Part shown: in pieces, positions 10,092 through 18,731 of the stretch
Numbering within the stretch: position 1 is the first letter of the stretch
How the letters are laid out: the number at the start of each line of letters is the position of its first letter
From: an uncultured Chitinophagaceae bacterium
GTDB taxonomy: Bacteria; Bacteroidota; Bacteroidia; Chitinophagales; Chitinophagaceae
Assembly: GCA_937907395.1 (NCBI GenBank)
Contig: CALCII010000002.1
Location: 62,001-126,000, forward strand
DNA length: 64,000 nt
Reading direction: 5' to 3'
The notes under the pieces: model-generated
Told to the model about the DNA's origin: nothing
Seen by the model: the letters and a program-made list of their open reading frames with translations, nothing else
Databases searched by the model: none
Position numbers and translations under genes: made by a program

Positions 10092-11330
10092 TCAGTTCTT
10101 TGCTAAGTAATACAAAGTATTACTGTTGGATTCATCAAATAATTTCCGGCTTTCTTCCATCAGCTCAGCGGCAGTAATGGATTGATAGCGGCTCAGTTCT
10201 TCGTTCATCAACTGCGCATCGCCCAGCAGTTCGTAAAAAGCAAGGCTGTTGGCACGGCTCATCACACTCATATCTTCAAACAGGATGGTGCTTTCGGTTT
10301 TGTTCTTCACCTTTTGTAATTCCTTTTCATCCACCGGCACCTGCTTCAGTTGTTCCACCACTTCGCTCACTGCTTTTTCTGCATCGGCAATGTTCACCCC
10401 TTTTACCAGTTTCCCTTCAATGGTAAACAATCCGGCATCAACACTTCCGAAATGGTAGCAATCAATACTGCTGAACAATTGCTTTTCCTTCACCAGTGTT
10501 TGATACAAACGGCTGCTGGCACCGCCACCCAGTATATCACTCACCAGGTCGGCCACATAATAACCACGCTCCAAACGGGAAGCCATATGCCATGTTTTTA
10601 CAAATGCATCCACCGGCACATCGGCTTTTACTTCGAGGCGACGGGCTTCGGTTTGTTTTGGTTCCTGCGGAATGGCACGTACATATTTTTCACCGGCAGG
10701 AATAGAACCAAACCATTTTTCGGTGAGCTTCAGCACTTCTGCTGCTTTCACATTACCGGCCACCACCAGTATGGCATTGCTGGGCGTATAGTGTTTAAAG
10801 AAGAAATTCTTTACATCTTTCAATTGTGCATCTTCAATATGCTTGAGTTCTTTGCCAATGGTCATCCATTTATACGGATGCACTTTGTAAGCCATCTCCC
10901 GCATCTTATGCCATACATCGCCATAAGGCTTGTTGAGATAATGTTCTTTGAATTCTTCGCTCACCACTTTGCGTTGCACATCGAGACTCTTTTCGCTAAA
11001 GGCCAGGCTGAGCATACGATCACTTTCCAGCCAGAAAGCCGTTTCAATATTTTCGGCAGGGAGCTGACAATAATAATTGGTTAAATCATTGGTGGTGTAG
11101 GCATTGTTTTCACCACCGGCCAGTTGCAGGGGTTCATCATAACTTTCGATATTGATGGAACCGCCAAACATGAGGTGTTCAAATAAATGGGCAAAACCGG
11201 TTTGTTCTTCGTTTTCATCCCTTGCACCCACATCATACAACACATTCACCACCGCCATGGGTGTGGATGTGTCTTCATGCACCAGCAGTTTTAATCCGTT
11301 CTTCAATAAAAACCGTTCAAATTGAATCAT
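10092..11330 (-). CDS. M16 zinc metallopeptidase, catalytic subunit
   Basis: A 412-residue M16B peptidase with the inverted zinc motif H48-L-F-E51-H52 and, downstream, the third-ligand region VVSEEFKEHY. No signal peptide is visible, so it is probably cytoplasmic, acting on peptides held in the clamshell formed with the inactive partner encoded 3 bases downstream. Both genes are on the minus strand and form a two-gene operon with this one first. Confidence 0.92.
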   Translation of the reverse strand: MIQFERFLLKNGLKLLVHEDTSTPMAVVNVLYDVGARDENEEQTGFAHLFEHLMFGGSINIESYDEPLQLAGGENNAYTTNDLTNYYCQLPAENIETAFWLESDRMLSLAFSEKSLDVQRKVVSEEFKEHYLNKPYGDVWHKMREMAYKVHPYKWMTIGKELKHIEDAQLKDVKNFFFKHYTPSNAILVVAGNVKAAEVLKLTEKWFGSIPAGEKYVRAIPQEPKQTEARRLEVKADVPVDAFVKTWHMASRLERGYYVADLVSDILGGGASSRLYQTLVKEKQLFSSIDCYHFGSVDAGLFTIEGKLVKGVNIADAEKAVSEVVEQLKQVPVDEKELQKVKNKTESTILFEDMSVMSRANSLAFYELLGDAQLMNEELSRYQSITAAELMEESRKLFDESNSNTLYYLAKN

Positions 11331-11490
11331 AGTAATAATCAGTTTGCAGCGGCCGGAAAGGTACGAAGCAAAGAGGGAGTTGATTGAATAATTATAACCG
11401 CCCTTGAGCGCTTCCGGCGACAGTTGAAGCTGTAAAATTCGGCAAAACGTTCTTACAAACCGAGAGCCGGTTTATAAATTAACGGATCCT

Positions 11491-12675
11491 TCAGCGAATA
11501 CTTGCCACCTTGAGCATTAACATCATAGGCTTACCGTCCCTGAAAATGATCAACCGCAGTTTTTCGCCCTGGTTTTGTATGATGGACTTGTATTGCTGTA
11601 TGTTATTCGTGAAATTATTTTCCACGCCGAAAATAACATCACCGGGTTGAAATCCGGCTTCATCGGCAGGAGAACCCTGTTGCACTTCTGTAATCACCAC
11701 CTTGCCATCTATAAAATAAAAACTCATACCCGTATAGGAATAGTCAAACGGATCTGAAAAATGAGAATTGGGCACCAGGTGAATCCGGCGTTCGGGATAA
11801 TTGAGCACAATATTGAAACGGCGCAACAGATCAGACCCCAGCAACCCCACCACACCCGGGTATCCAAACACATTCACCGAATCATTATAAATATGTATTG
11901 GCACATTCCTGAATGTATACTTTCCCAGTTTCATTTTTTTCATCACAGATAACCGCATAGTGATTTTACCCACCATTCCTTCCACCTGTGTAGCCACCAC
12001 TTTACGGTTGGCTTTTGCAAAAGCACTGTCTTTCATAAACTGCTCACACAACATCACACACAAGCCGGCACCACTATCGAAATAGAGATTGGAGTTAAAC
12101 GTAGTGCGATCGGTTATTTCATGTGCATTGAGCGGAATGCTAACAAACTGAGGGTTCAGAAAAAATCCGCTGCGGGGATACTGGTAAGAGCCGGGTGTAT
12201 ATACAGACATCTCCTGCTGATCGTAATTAAACGCAACAATGTAGCGCCGAAAAAAGGAATACCCGATAATCCCGTCGACCCGGATGCCATAGACCTCTGA
12301 AAGAATTTCATAATCATTCACATGAAAATCAAGATTCTCAACATTGAGTCCGGGAAAATGAAGCGTGCCCTGTTTGTAAAAACTCAGCTTCCGGATGCCC
12401 CCGATACCCCTTACCGTTCTTTCGCTGGGTTCCAAAGGGAGTTTAAGACGAATCGTGGTTGCCGTATCCAGTGAAATACCGCCGCTACCGGTATCCATGA
12501 TAAAATTGAGTGTGTCTTTGAAATGATCAAGAGTGGCACGTACCACTACAATACCGCCTGTTACCTGTTCAAACTTAAAACGGGTGAGCAGGTTGGCCCG
12601 GGGCATTTTGGTTTCCTGGGCAAACAAACCCAGAGCTCCCAGCAGCAGCAATCCAAGCAGTGTGTTCTTTCTCAT
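11491..12675 (-). CDS. Exported retropepsin-like aspartic protease with PDZ domain
   Basis: A 394-residue protein with a signal peptide (MRKNTLLGLLLLGALGLFAQ). Two aspartyl-protease-like lobes follow: the first has NFIMDTGSGGIS (Asp-Thr-Gly-Ser active-site signature), the second has LYFDSGAGLCVML. The C-terminal PDZ domain spans about 305-394 (ITEVQQGSPADEAGFQPGDVI). Bacteroidota encode many such single-chain PDZ/retropepsin-like proteins; experimental functions are scarce. Likely periplasmic or surface-exposed. It is monocistronic by spacing. Confidence 0.87.
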   Translation of the reverse strand: MRKNTLLGLLLLGALGLFAQETKMPRANLLTRFKFEQVTGGIVVVRATLDHFKDTLNFIMDTGSGGISLDTATTIRLKLPLEPSERTVRGIGGIRKLSFYKQGTLHFPGLNVENLDFHVNDYEILSEVYGIRVDGIIGYSFFRRYIVAFNYDQQEMSVYTPGSYQYPRSGFFLNPQFVSIPLNAHEITDRTTFNSNLYFDSGAGLCVMLCEQFMKDSAFAKANRKVVATQVEGMVGKITMRLSVMKKMKLGKYTFRNVPIHIYNDSVNVFGYPGVVGLLGSDLLRRFNIVLNYPERRIHLVPNSHFSDPFDYSYTGMSFYFIDGKVVITEVQQGSPADEAGFQPGDVIFGVENNFTNNIQQYKSIIQNQGEKLRLIIFRDGKPMMLMLKVASIR

Positions 12676-12758
12676 AGCCTTAGTAAGGTAATTGAATCCT
12701 TCTTAAACAGACAAGTAAAATTTGATAAACGCTTCGTGGTGGGTAAGGACGGAGGCTG

Positions 12759-12766
12759 TACTTTTG
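12759..12766 (+). promoter_or_regulatory. Candidate -7 box upstream of mqnC
   Basis: TACTTTTG matches the Bacteroidota -7 consensus TAnnTTTG exactly. It stands about 95 bases before the mqnC start in a region where no gene overlaps. A convincing -33 TTTG at the right distance is missing; TTCG at 12733 is the nearest candidate. The leader between box and gene contains a sequence reading GAACCGCAAAGGCACAAAG, which belongs to a widespread low-complexity intergenic repeat type. Confidence 0.4.
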
Positions 12767-12860
12767 CAAGATTCGATTCTTTTGAACCGCAAAGGCACAA
12801 AGAAAGGCCACGGGGAACACAAGGGTCACCATTCCGTTTCTCAACGTTGAAATCAATAAC

Positions 12861-13985
12861 ATGAATCTGAACGAACTCTACAAAAAAGCATTGGCGTTTG
12901 AATTTCTTACTGTCGATGAAGGCATTTACTTATTTGAAAACGCTCCCTTAGCCGAGCTGATGCACGTAGCCAATGAACTGCGTAAAATACAGGTGCCGCA
13001 TGGCAAAGTAACCTGGCAGATCGACCGGAACGTGAACACCACCAACGTATGTATTGCCAATTGTAAGTTCTGTAATTTCTTTCGTGTACCCGGACATGCT
13101 GAAGCGTACATCACCGATATTGAAACCTACAAAGTAAAGATTGAAGAAACCATCCGCTGGGGTGGCGATCAATTGTTACTGCAGGGCGGCCACCATCCCG
13201 AACTGGGGCTGGAGTTCTACACCACCCTGTTTAAACAACTCAAACAATTATATCCATCGATTAAACTGCATACCCTCGGTCCGCCCGAAGTAGCCCACAT
13301 CACCAAACTGGCCAAAAGCACACACCATGAAGTGTTGAAAGCATTGAAAGAAGCCGGTATGGATTCACTGCCCGGCGCCGGTGCCGAAATACTGATCGAC
13401 CGGGTGCGCCGCCTCATCAGCAAAGGCAAGTGTGGTGCACAGGAATGGCTGGATATTATGCATGAAGCACATAAGCTCAACATCACCACCAGTGCTACGA
13501 TGATGTTTGGACATGTGGAAACCCTGCGTGAACGCTTTGAGCATTTAGAAAAAATACGTGAAGTGCAGAGCCGCAAACCGGCCGAAGCAAAAGGATTCCT
13601 GGCCTTTATTCCATGGACCTTCCAGGATGTGGACACACTGCTGGCCAAGATCCGTGGTGTACATAATTTGACCACAGCCGAAGAATACATCCGTATGATT
13701 GCGTTGAGCCGTATCATGCTGCCTAATGTGAAGAACATACAGGCTAGCTGGTTAACCGTAGGCAAACAAACCGCACAACTGGCCTTACATGCAGGCGCCA
13801 ATGATTTTGGAAGTATTATGCTGGAAGAAAATGTGGTAAGCGCTGCGGGTGCCCCTCACCGTTTTACCTACAAGAGTATACAGGATGCTATTAAAGAAGC
13901 CGGCTTTGAACCCCAGCTCCGCACACAGCAATATGAGTGGAGAGAATTACCAAAGACGATTGAAGAACAGGTGGTGAGTTATTAG
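12861..13985 (+). CDS. mqnC: Cyclic dehypoxanthinyl futalosine synthase, MqnC
   Basis: A 374-residue radical-SAM enzyme of the futalosine menaquinone pathway, which cyclises dehypoxanthine futalosine. The cluster-binding motif is C64-x3-C68-x2-C71 (NVCIANCKFCNFF), followed by QLLLQGGHHPELG and HTLGPPEV, all characteristic of MqnC. Length and motifs fit MqnC better than MqnE because of the GGHHPELGL and PGAGAEIL stretches. The gene is alone here; mqnA, mqnB, mqnD and mqnE are not in the window, and their scattering is common. It implies that this organism makes menaquinone without the classical Men route. Confidence 0.93.
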   Translation: MNLNELYKKALAFEFLTVDEGIYLFENAPLAELMHVANELRKIQVPHGKVTWQIDRNVNTTNVCIANCKFCNFFRVPGHAEAYITDIETYKVKIEETIRWGGDQLLLQGGHHPELGLEFYTTLFKQLKQLYPSIKLHTLGPPEVAHITKLAKSTHHEVLKALKEAGMDSLPGAGAEILIDRVRRLISKGKCGAQEWLDIMHEAHKLNITTSATMMFGHVETLRERFEHLEKIREVQSRKPAEAKGFLAFIPWTFQDVDTLLAKIRGVHNLTTAEEYIRMIALSRIMLPNVKNIQASWLTVGKQTAQLALHAGANDFGSIMLEENVVSAAGAPHRFTYKSIQDAIKEAGFEPQLRTQQYEWRELPKTIEEQVVSY

Positions 13986-14173
13986 GGTCGGGACGCTCAA
14001 GCGGCCTGAACCGTTGTGCGAGGCTGAAGGCTTAGAGCGGAGTGCTTAATGCTTAAAGCAGAAAGCTTTCGTCCGCCTAGGGATTCATACAGTTGAATCT
14101 TTAAGTCCTCTTGGTGAGACACCGGTGAAACAGAAAGGCCTGTTCCAAAAACGAACGATCACTCTGAGCACTA

Positions 14174-14234
14174 TGTCATCCTGAACGCAATGTCACCCTG
14201 AGCAGCGAAATGTCACCCTGAGCCCGTCGAAGGG
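14174..14234. repeat. TGTCACCCTGAGC...GTCGAAGGG repeat, three units
   Basis: Three imperfect units begin at 14174, 14191 and 14211 (TGTCATCCTGAACG, TGTCACCCTGAGCAGCG, TGTCACCCTGAGCCCGTCG). The same element occurs at 34248-34407 in both orientations. It is a dispersed intergenic repeat type common in many bacterial genomes; function unknown. Confidence 0.75.
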
Positions 14235-14300
14235 AGAATTCAAAAAGCAGAATGCTTAAGGCGTAACGCTCAATGCCAAAAGCAAACCAATTAATAGTCA

Positions 14301-14333
14301 ACCCTCCGGTGTGTAAATGCCGGAGGGTTTTTT
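14301..14333 (+). terminator. Rho-independent terminator downstream of mqnC
   Basis: The arms ACCCTCCGG (14301-14309) and CCGGAGGGT (14320-14328) form a perfect 9-bp stem with a 10-base loop, followed by six T. Orientation suits transcripts coming from mqnC, although it is about 315 bases past the stop. Confidence 0.8.
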
Positions 14334-14479
14334 GTTCCTTGTAAGAAGCGATTGAGTTAGAAAAACCAACACCAAACGACTACAAACATTTATACACAGT
14401 TAATAAAAAATGGATTGGTGTTACAACAATTGGAAATATATAACAGTAAAATGTTGATTAGCAGCTTGAAATTTTTGAG

Positions 14480-14508
14480 GGAGTTGCGTAAATTAGAGAG
14501 TTAGCAGC
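14480..14508 (+). repeat. Cassette-boundary-like end sequence before the HD-HSP90 gene
   Basis: The element GGAGTTGCGTAAATTAGA followed by GAGTTAGCAGC ends in GTTAGCAGC, the same end as the 3' side of the attC-like site at 49669-49865. The first 23 bases recur almost exactly at 20283-20305 and 24924-24946, upstream of the GH1 start. A matching left arm was not found, so it is at best a half-site. Confidence 0.45.
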
Positions 14509-14553
14509 GATTTTGGAGGACACCTCGAAACAAAAAAAATATTTCATCTTAAT

Positions 14554-17500
14554 ATGACAATCATAGACGAATTAGAAAAAAGAAGCCAAAATCCAAGTGA
14601 TTCAGTTAAAATCGAATTGAAGCTATATAATCTTGCTGACGAACTAGAGAAAAAAGCACGTAATCATTTAAAGCGAATTACTAATGTTTTACCTGAATTT
14701 GACATTCATGATGAAAAACATAGCGAAAAGGTAATTTTCAATATTGAAAAACTTGTAGCAGACAACATAAAAAAACTTTCCACTTACGAGCTTTTTTTAC
14801 TTCACCTTTCTTCCTTTTTTCATGACTGTGCTATGGCACCGTCAGACTGGGAACTTAATGTGTTAAAATTTACAGAGGGAACAGACAAATTCAAAGTCAA
14901 CGACAAATCAATCTGCCATGACTTAAAAGAACCTTTTAAAATTTCCTATGCAAAAAACGTTGTCAATGACAACAAAATCTCTTTTTACGGAGCATTTGAA
15001 AGTGACGTTAAAAAATGGTTGTTTACGCCAAACAGCGAGGACGATTTGATAAATTATCTTGCTTCAATGCTAATTGAATATCAAAATTATAGAAATGGTT
15101 TTGCAGAGCAACTTCGAAAGGTTAGTAGTAAAGTAGACTTTGAAAGTCTAAATACTTTTATTAGAACCGATTACATTCGGGCAACTCACCATATAAGAAT
15201 TGAAACCTACGTAAACAATTTAGAATCTATTTTTGGCAATTCATTTGAACAACCCGCTTGGGGTAAAAAATTAGCTAAAGATTTGGCTTTAGTTTGTAGG
15301 TCTCATGGCGAAGATATTAGCTATTTAGAACAATTTAATACGTCAGCTCAATATTATGGTAGTGAATCAACCAATTTACAATTGGTTGCAATGTTGTTGC
15401 GTTTAGGAGATGTAATTCATTTTAGTTTTGACAGAGCTCCACTTGAATTAAGAGCTGCAAGATTGTTTCAATCCGAATTTAGTTTTTTACAATGGGCATT
15501 AAAAAATAATGGGGCAAATTACTCAATTGAAAACGGGAAAATTTCATTCCGAGCGTATTGTGAAACACCTGAAATATATTTCAAATTACATAATTACTTA
15601 GACGGGATAGAGGTTGAAATTCAAAATTATTTTAAACTGGATAGACATTGGAATGCATCATACAAATCATTCATTCCTGATTTACAAGATAAAATTGAGC
15701 GAACAAATATTACCAACGATGAAAAAGTTTTTCTGCCTAAGCGTGGCTTAAGTTTTTCGTTAAACCAAAAAAGAATCATTGAGTTGTTAATGGGAGTTGG
15801 TCTATACAAAGACAAGTTTGCTAGTTTGAGAGAGCTATATCAAAATGCTCTTGACGCTTGTCGTTGCATGATTTCCGAAGCAAATACTATTCAACACAAA
15901 GCAACAGGAATAATTCAGTTTGGAATTGAACGAGTTGATGACAAAGTATATTTATACTGTAAGGACAACGGTATTGGAATGACTAAAGAAGTTATTGAAA
16001 CTTATCTATTAAAAATTGGCAACTCATATTACAAATCTTCGGACTTTTATAAAAAACAAGCTCAATGGGGTGGAACTTTTACGCCAACTTCGCAATTTGG
16101 AATTGGTATACTTTCTTGTTTTATGCTTGGAAACAAAATAGAAATCATTACTAAAACGAAAGAAGGAAATTTTGTTTCATGTGCAATAGATGGACCGCAT
16201 GAAAATTTTTACTACAAAACAACAACAGATGCGGAAAAAGAAATGATACTTGAATCAGGAACAATAGTCAAAGTTCTTCTCTCTGATGAAAACAAAAGCA
16301 TTTCAAATAAACAGCTTGATAAACTTTACCTTTTATTGGAAGGAAAACCAAGTTTCTTTCCTGACCAGTTTGAGAAATACAAAACAATTTATGAAGATTG
16401 GGACAACCACCTTTATCGTTTAGTAAATTCATTTGTTACAATATCACCTGCCGACATAAAAGTAGAAGTTGCCTTAGAAAACAAAGAGAATTTGGAAATT
16501 CTTAATAAACCAATACTACCAACATATAAAGAATTTACATTTACAAAAGAAGACCTTGAGTTTCTTGATTTCCTAAACAGTCAAGGAAGATTTGTAAAGT
16601 TAGATATTAACTATAGTGAGGTTAAAGATTCTTTGGAAACATACGAAATTGATATTAAATCAGATTCTCTTCACTATCGAACGACACTTACGTTGCCTAA
16701 GTCGGGAGCAATAGACCCAGAATTACATGTATTCTACTCTCTTCCAAAAATTGGTTCATCTGCTGTATGTGTTGACGGTGTGTCAGTCAACGACCGTTCA
16801 ATTAGTATTAGCCACTTCTATTCCGATGCTTTGCACAGAAATGGCATATTAAACTTTATTGGAGAAAACAAACCTCAATTAACTGTCGACAGAACTTCTT
16901 TAGTTAGTTACCCTTCAGAATATGAAAAAATAGCTGAAGACATTTCAAAAAAACTCATTCAAGAAGTTATTTCAAAAACGAGGGAACACATATCTAAACA
17001 CAAATTACAAGACGAAGAATTAGAGTTGTTATGGAAATTTGTTTTTGATAAAATCGGGTTTGCAGACGCAATTTTTATAAACGAATTATCATATACTGAT
17101 TATGGTGATATTTTATGGACTGGAATTGAAAAAGCCACAAAAGAAAAATTATCAATAAAGGATTTTCTTAAAAAGGAAATTCTTGAATTTAAAGACTTCA
17201 ACCTTTCTTCATTTGATAAATTAACTGAGAAGTTGCTTTTATTCAAATTAATTTCTGCAGACAGAATTGATGTGACAAGTGATGCCGTAAAATGTGAATC
17301 CAAGAAATTGTATAAAGCCCCTTTTATCGGCAAAAAGAACGATTTAGATTTTAATAAAATACTTATAAAGTCAGACAGTTGGGCTGACAGTTACAAAGAG
17401 TTTGATATTGTATCTTCTTTATTTCCTTTAATTCCTGAGCATTTGTTTACAGCCATCGGAAATTACGAAGGAACCAAAGTAAATGACAGAACCAAAGTTG

Positions 17501-17970
17501 TTCACGCTTATAGTAACGGTATCACAGCATTTTTCGACCAAGACCCTTTACTTGTAAATCAAGAACTGGGTTTATATACGCCAGATTCCAAGCTTTTTGA
17601 AAAAGACATAAACAGAGTTTATCAATTTGACAATAAAAGGTCTAACTTCGGATTAATGGAAATAAATGAACGATTTGGTTATAAAAATTCCAAAGAACAA
17701 AATGTAATTACTGCCTTTGTTGCACCAAGAAAATTAAACGAAGTAGAAAAACAAAAATTAGAGGAACTAAAGGATAAAGATAAATCATATTACGATGGAG
17801 TAACTAACGGTTGGAGCATTCTTGTTACAGGCAGACGAAATCAGAATATGGTTATTTTTCCGGGAAAGAAATCACGAGAGGAACTTTCATCCACTTTACC
17901 TGATGAATTTTGGGAAGAAAACAAGGATATATCATTCAAATACCTAAACGGACAAGAAATGACGAAATAA
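14554..17970 (+). CDS. Large HD-domain plus HSP90-type ATPase protein, candidate defence gene
   Basis: A 1138-residue cytoplasmic protein with visibly lower G+C than its neighbours. The N-terminal part looks like a metal-dependent HD phosphohydrolase: H52-D53-E54-K-H56 and then FFH90-D91. From about 410 comes a GHKL/HSP90-type ATPase with all main motifs: RELYQNALDAC (about 425), DNGIGM (about 470) and QFGIGILSCFMLG (about 514). The C-terminal half resembles the HSP90 middle region and ends in an unassigned domain. HD plus HSP90-like ATPase architectures are known from predicted bacterial conflict proteins; a role against phage or plasmids is inference. It stands alone, with a cassette-like end upstream and an attC-like palindrome starting 10 bases after its stop. 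Confidence 0.85.
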   Translation: MTIIDELEKRSQNPSDSVKIELKLYNLADELEKKARNHLKRITNVLPEFDIHDEKHSEKVIFNIEKLVADNIKKLSTYELFLLHLSSFFHDCAMAPSDWELNVLKFTEGTDKFKVNDKSICHDLKEPFKISYAKNVVNDNKISFYGAFESDVKKWLFTPNSEDDLINYLASMLIEYQNYRNGFAEQLRKVSSKVDFESLNTFIRTDYIRATHHIRIETYVNNLESIFGNSFEQPAWGKKLAKDLALVCRSHGEDISYLEQFNTSAQYYGSESTNLQLVAMLLRLGDVIHFSFDRAPLELRAARLFQSEFSFLQWALKNNGANYSIENGKISFRAYCETPEIYFKLHNYLDGIEVEIQNYFKLDRHWNASYKSFIPDLQDKIERTNITNDEKVFLPKRGLSFSLNQKRIIELLMGVGLYKDKFASLRELYQNALDACRCMISEANTIQHKATGIIQFGIERVDDKVYLYCKDNGIGMTKEVIETYLLKIGNSYYKSSDFYKKQAQWGGTFTPTSQFGIGILSCFMLGNKIEIITKTKEGNFVSCAIDGPHENFYYKTTTDAEKEMILESGTIVKVLLSDENKSISNKQLDKLYLLLEGKPSFFPDQFEKYKTIYEDWDNHLYRLVNSFVTISPADIKVEVALENKENLEILNKPILPTYKEFTFTKEDLEFLDFLNSQGRFVKLDINYSEVKDSLETYEIDIKSDSLHYRTTLTLPKSGAIDPELHVFYSLPKIGSSAVCVDGVSVNDRSISISHFYSDALHRNGILNFIGENKPQLTVDRTSLVSYPSEYEKIAEDISKKLIQEVISKTREHISKHKLQDEELELLWKFVFDKIGFADAIFINELSYTDYGDILWTGIEKATKEKLSIKDFLKKEILEFKDFNLSSFDKLTEKLLLFKLISADRIDVTSDAVKCESKKLYKAPFIGKKNDLDFNKILIKSDSWADSYKEFDIVSSLFPLIPEHLFTAIGNYEGTKVNDRTKVVHAYSNGITAFFDQDPLLVNQELGLYTPDSKLFEKDINRVYQFDNKRSNFGLMEINERFGYKNSKEQNVITAFVAPRKLNEVEKQKLEELKDKDKSYYDGVTNGWSILVTGRRNQNMVIFPGKKSREELSSTLPDEFWEENKDISFKYLNGQEMTK

Positions 17971-17979
17971 AAACCGCTG

Positions 17980-18179
17980 CTAACAAGAGGTTTGGCAATA
18001 GTGGGGCGTGACGGAACTCGTATTTCAACTTTTGAAACTTTATTCAACTTCGGTTCCAGCTCGACATAACTCGACCGAACAGCAGGAACTTAAATTCAAC
18101 TTTTTTATCACTATTCAACGGCAGACGGCCAAGCGTGACGGAACTCGAAACCCCACCATCGCCAAGCCTTGTTCGTTAG
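17980..18179 (+). repeat. attC-like imperfect palindrome, site A
   Basis: Begins with CTAAC (17980-17984) and ends with GTTAG (18175-18179), 200 bp. Inside these cores the left arm GGTTTGGCAATAGTGGGG pairs with the right arm CCCCACCATCGCCAAGCC with three mismatches. The short unpaired spacers next to the cores are of unequal length, as in integron attC sites. The right core reads GTTAGGT, matching the attC consensus GTTRRRY. The interior carries GTGACGGAACTCG twice (18008 and 18135) and GGCAGACGG (18120-18128), the latter shared with sites B and D. It is longer than typical attC sites (about 57-141 bp). Confidence 0.65.
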
Positions 18180-18237
18180 GTGCAACCAAATGCGACATTC
18201 ACTAATTATTTTTTTTTTGCGGACTTCCCTCAGCCTT

Positions 18238-18257
18238 GGTTCGTGTCTTCACGAACC
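18238..18257. repeat. REP family 1 palindrome
   Basis: Perfect hairpin GGTTCGTG-TCTT-CACGAACC, preceded by CAGCCTT and followed by AATTCAAAA. The same unit flanks both RAYT genes further downstream. Confidence 0.85.
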
Positions 18258-18405
18258 AATTCAAAAAAATCAGGCCATTGATGATAAGTAGCTTTTCGGG
18301 CGACTCCTTGAGTCTTAGTTTGATTTCCAGAGCAATCTTATCCAAATTTTTAAAAAATATCCTGAAAACCGAAACGAAACCCCAATTCTTGAGTATAATT
18401 TAAGC

Positions 18406-18720
18406 ATGAAATGCTGCATCGAAAAAACAATATGTATTTACGCCAAGAAACAATACGTGGATTTTATTGTTTCCAACATAATACTAACCGAATCCAAAGA
18501 GTTTTATTATGCCGAATCTGAAACTGATTTGCTAGGCGTCCCATATTTTGCCGCCATTGTTGATATTAATAACCTGACATTTTTCTTTAGCTTTATCAAA
18601 ATGCTAAAACCGAATACAATTCACATTATTTCTTATACACAACCTAAAACAAGAATTGCAAGAAAGCATAAAAATTACTTTGAAATTATCGATTTTAAAG
18701 AGTGTAAACTAACCCTATAA
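18406..18720 (+). CDS. Small hypothetical protein
   Basis: A 104-residue open frame starting MKCCIEKTICIYAKKQYVDF, no recognised family, no signal peptide. The sequence is A+T-rich with a protein-like composition. It ends 11 bases before the UDG-like gene on the same strand, so the two may be co-transcribed. It could also be a chance frame. Confidence 0.45.
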   Translation: MKCCIEKTICIYAKKQYVDFIVSNIILTESKEFYYAESETDLLGVPYFAAIVDINNLTFFFSFIKMLKPNTIHIISYTQPKTRIARKHKNYFEIIDFKECKLTL

Positions 18721-18731
18721 TAGATACATAT

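Larger units (their letters stand above)
13986..14553. other. 568-bp intergenic region with repeats, terminator and a cassette-type boundary
   Basis: No gene is supported here. From left to right it holds low-complexity GCTTAATGCTTAAAGC-type repeats (about 14023-14065 and 14251-14283, similar to 8745-8788), a three-unit TGTCACCCTGAGC repeat (14174-14234), a terminator for mqnC (14301-14333), an inverted pair AACACCAA/TTGGTGTT (14368-14375 and 14415-14422), and a GTTAGCAGC end sequence just before the large accessory gene. Confidence 0.7.
17971..18405. other. 435-bp intergenic region: attC-like site plus REP palindrome
   Basis: Contains the 200-bp palindromic site (17980-18179), a run of T (about 18208-18218), one REP-family-1 palindrome (18238-18257) and otherwise A+T-rich sequence with no supported gene before 18406. 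Confidence 0.7.

Noticed and set aside
10350..11084. 244-codon open frame opposite the catalytic M16 gene
   Set aside because: It lies wholly antisense to a gene with clear HxxEH and family length; its translation is His/Phe-rich, as expected of a shadow frame.
18008..18205. 65-codon open frame inside attC-like site A
   Set aside because: It only translates the palindrome and its repeated GTGACGGAACTCG blocks.
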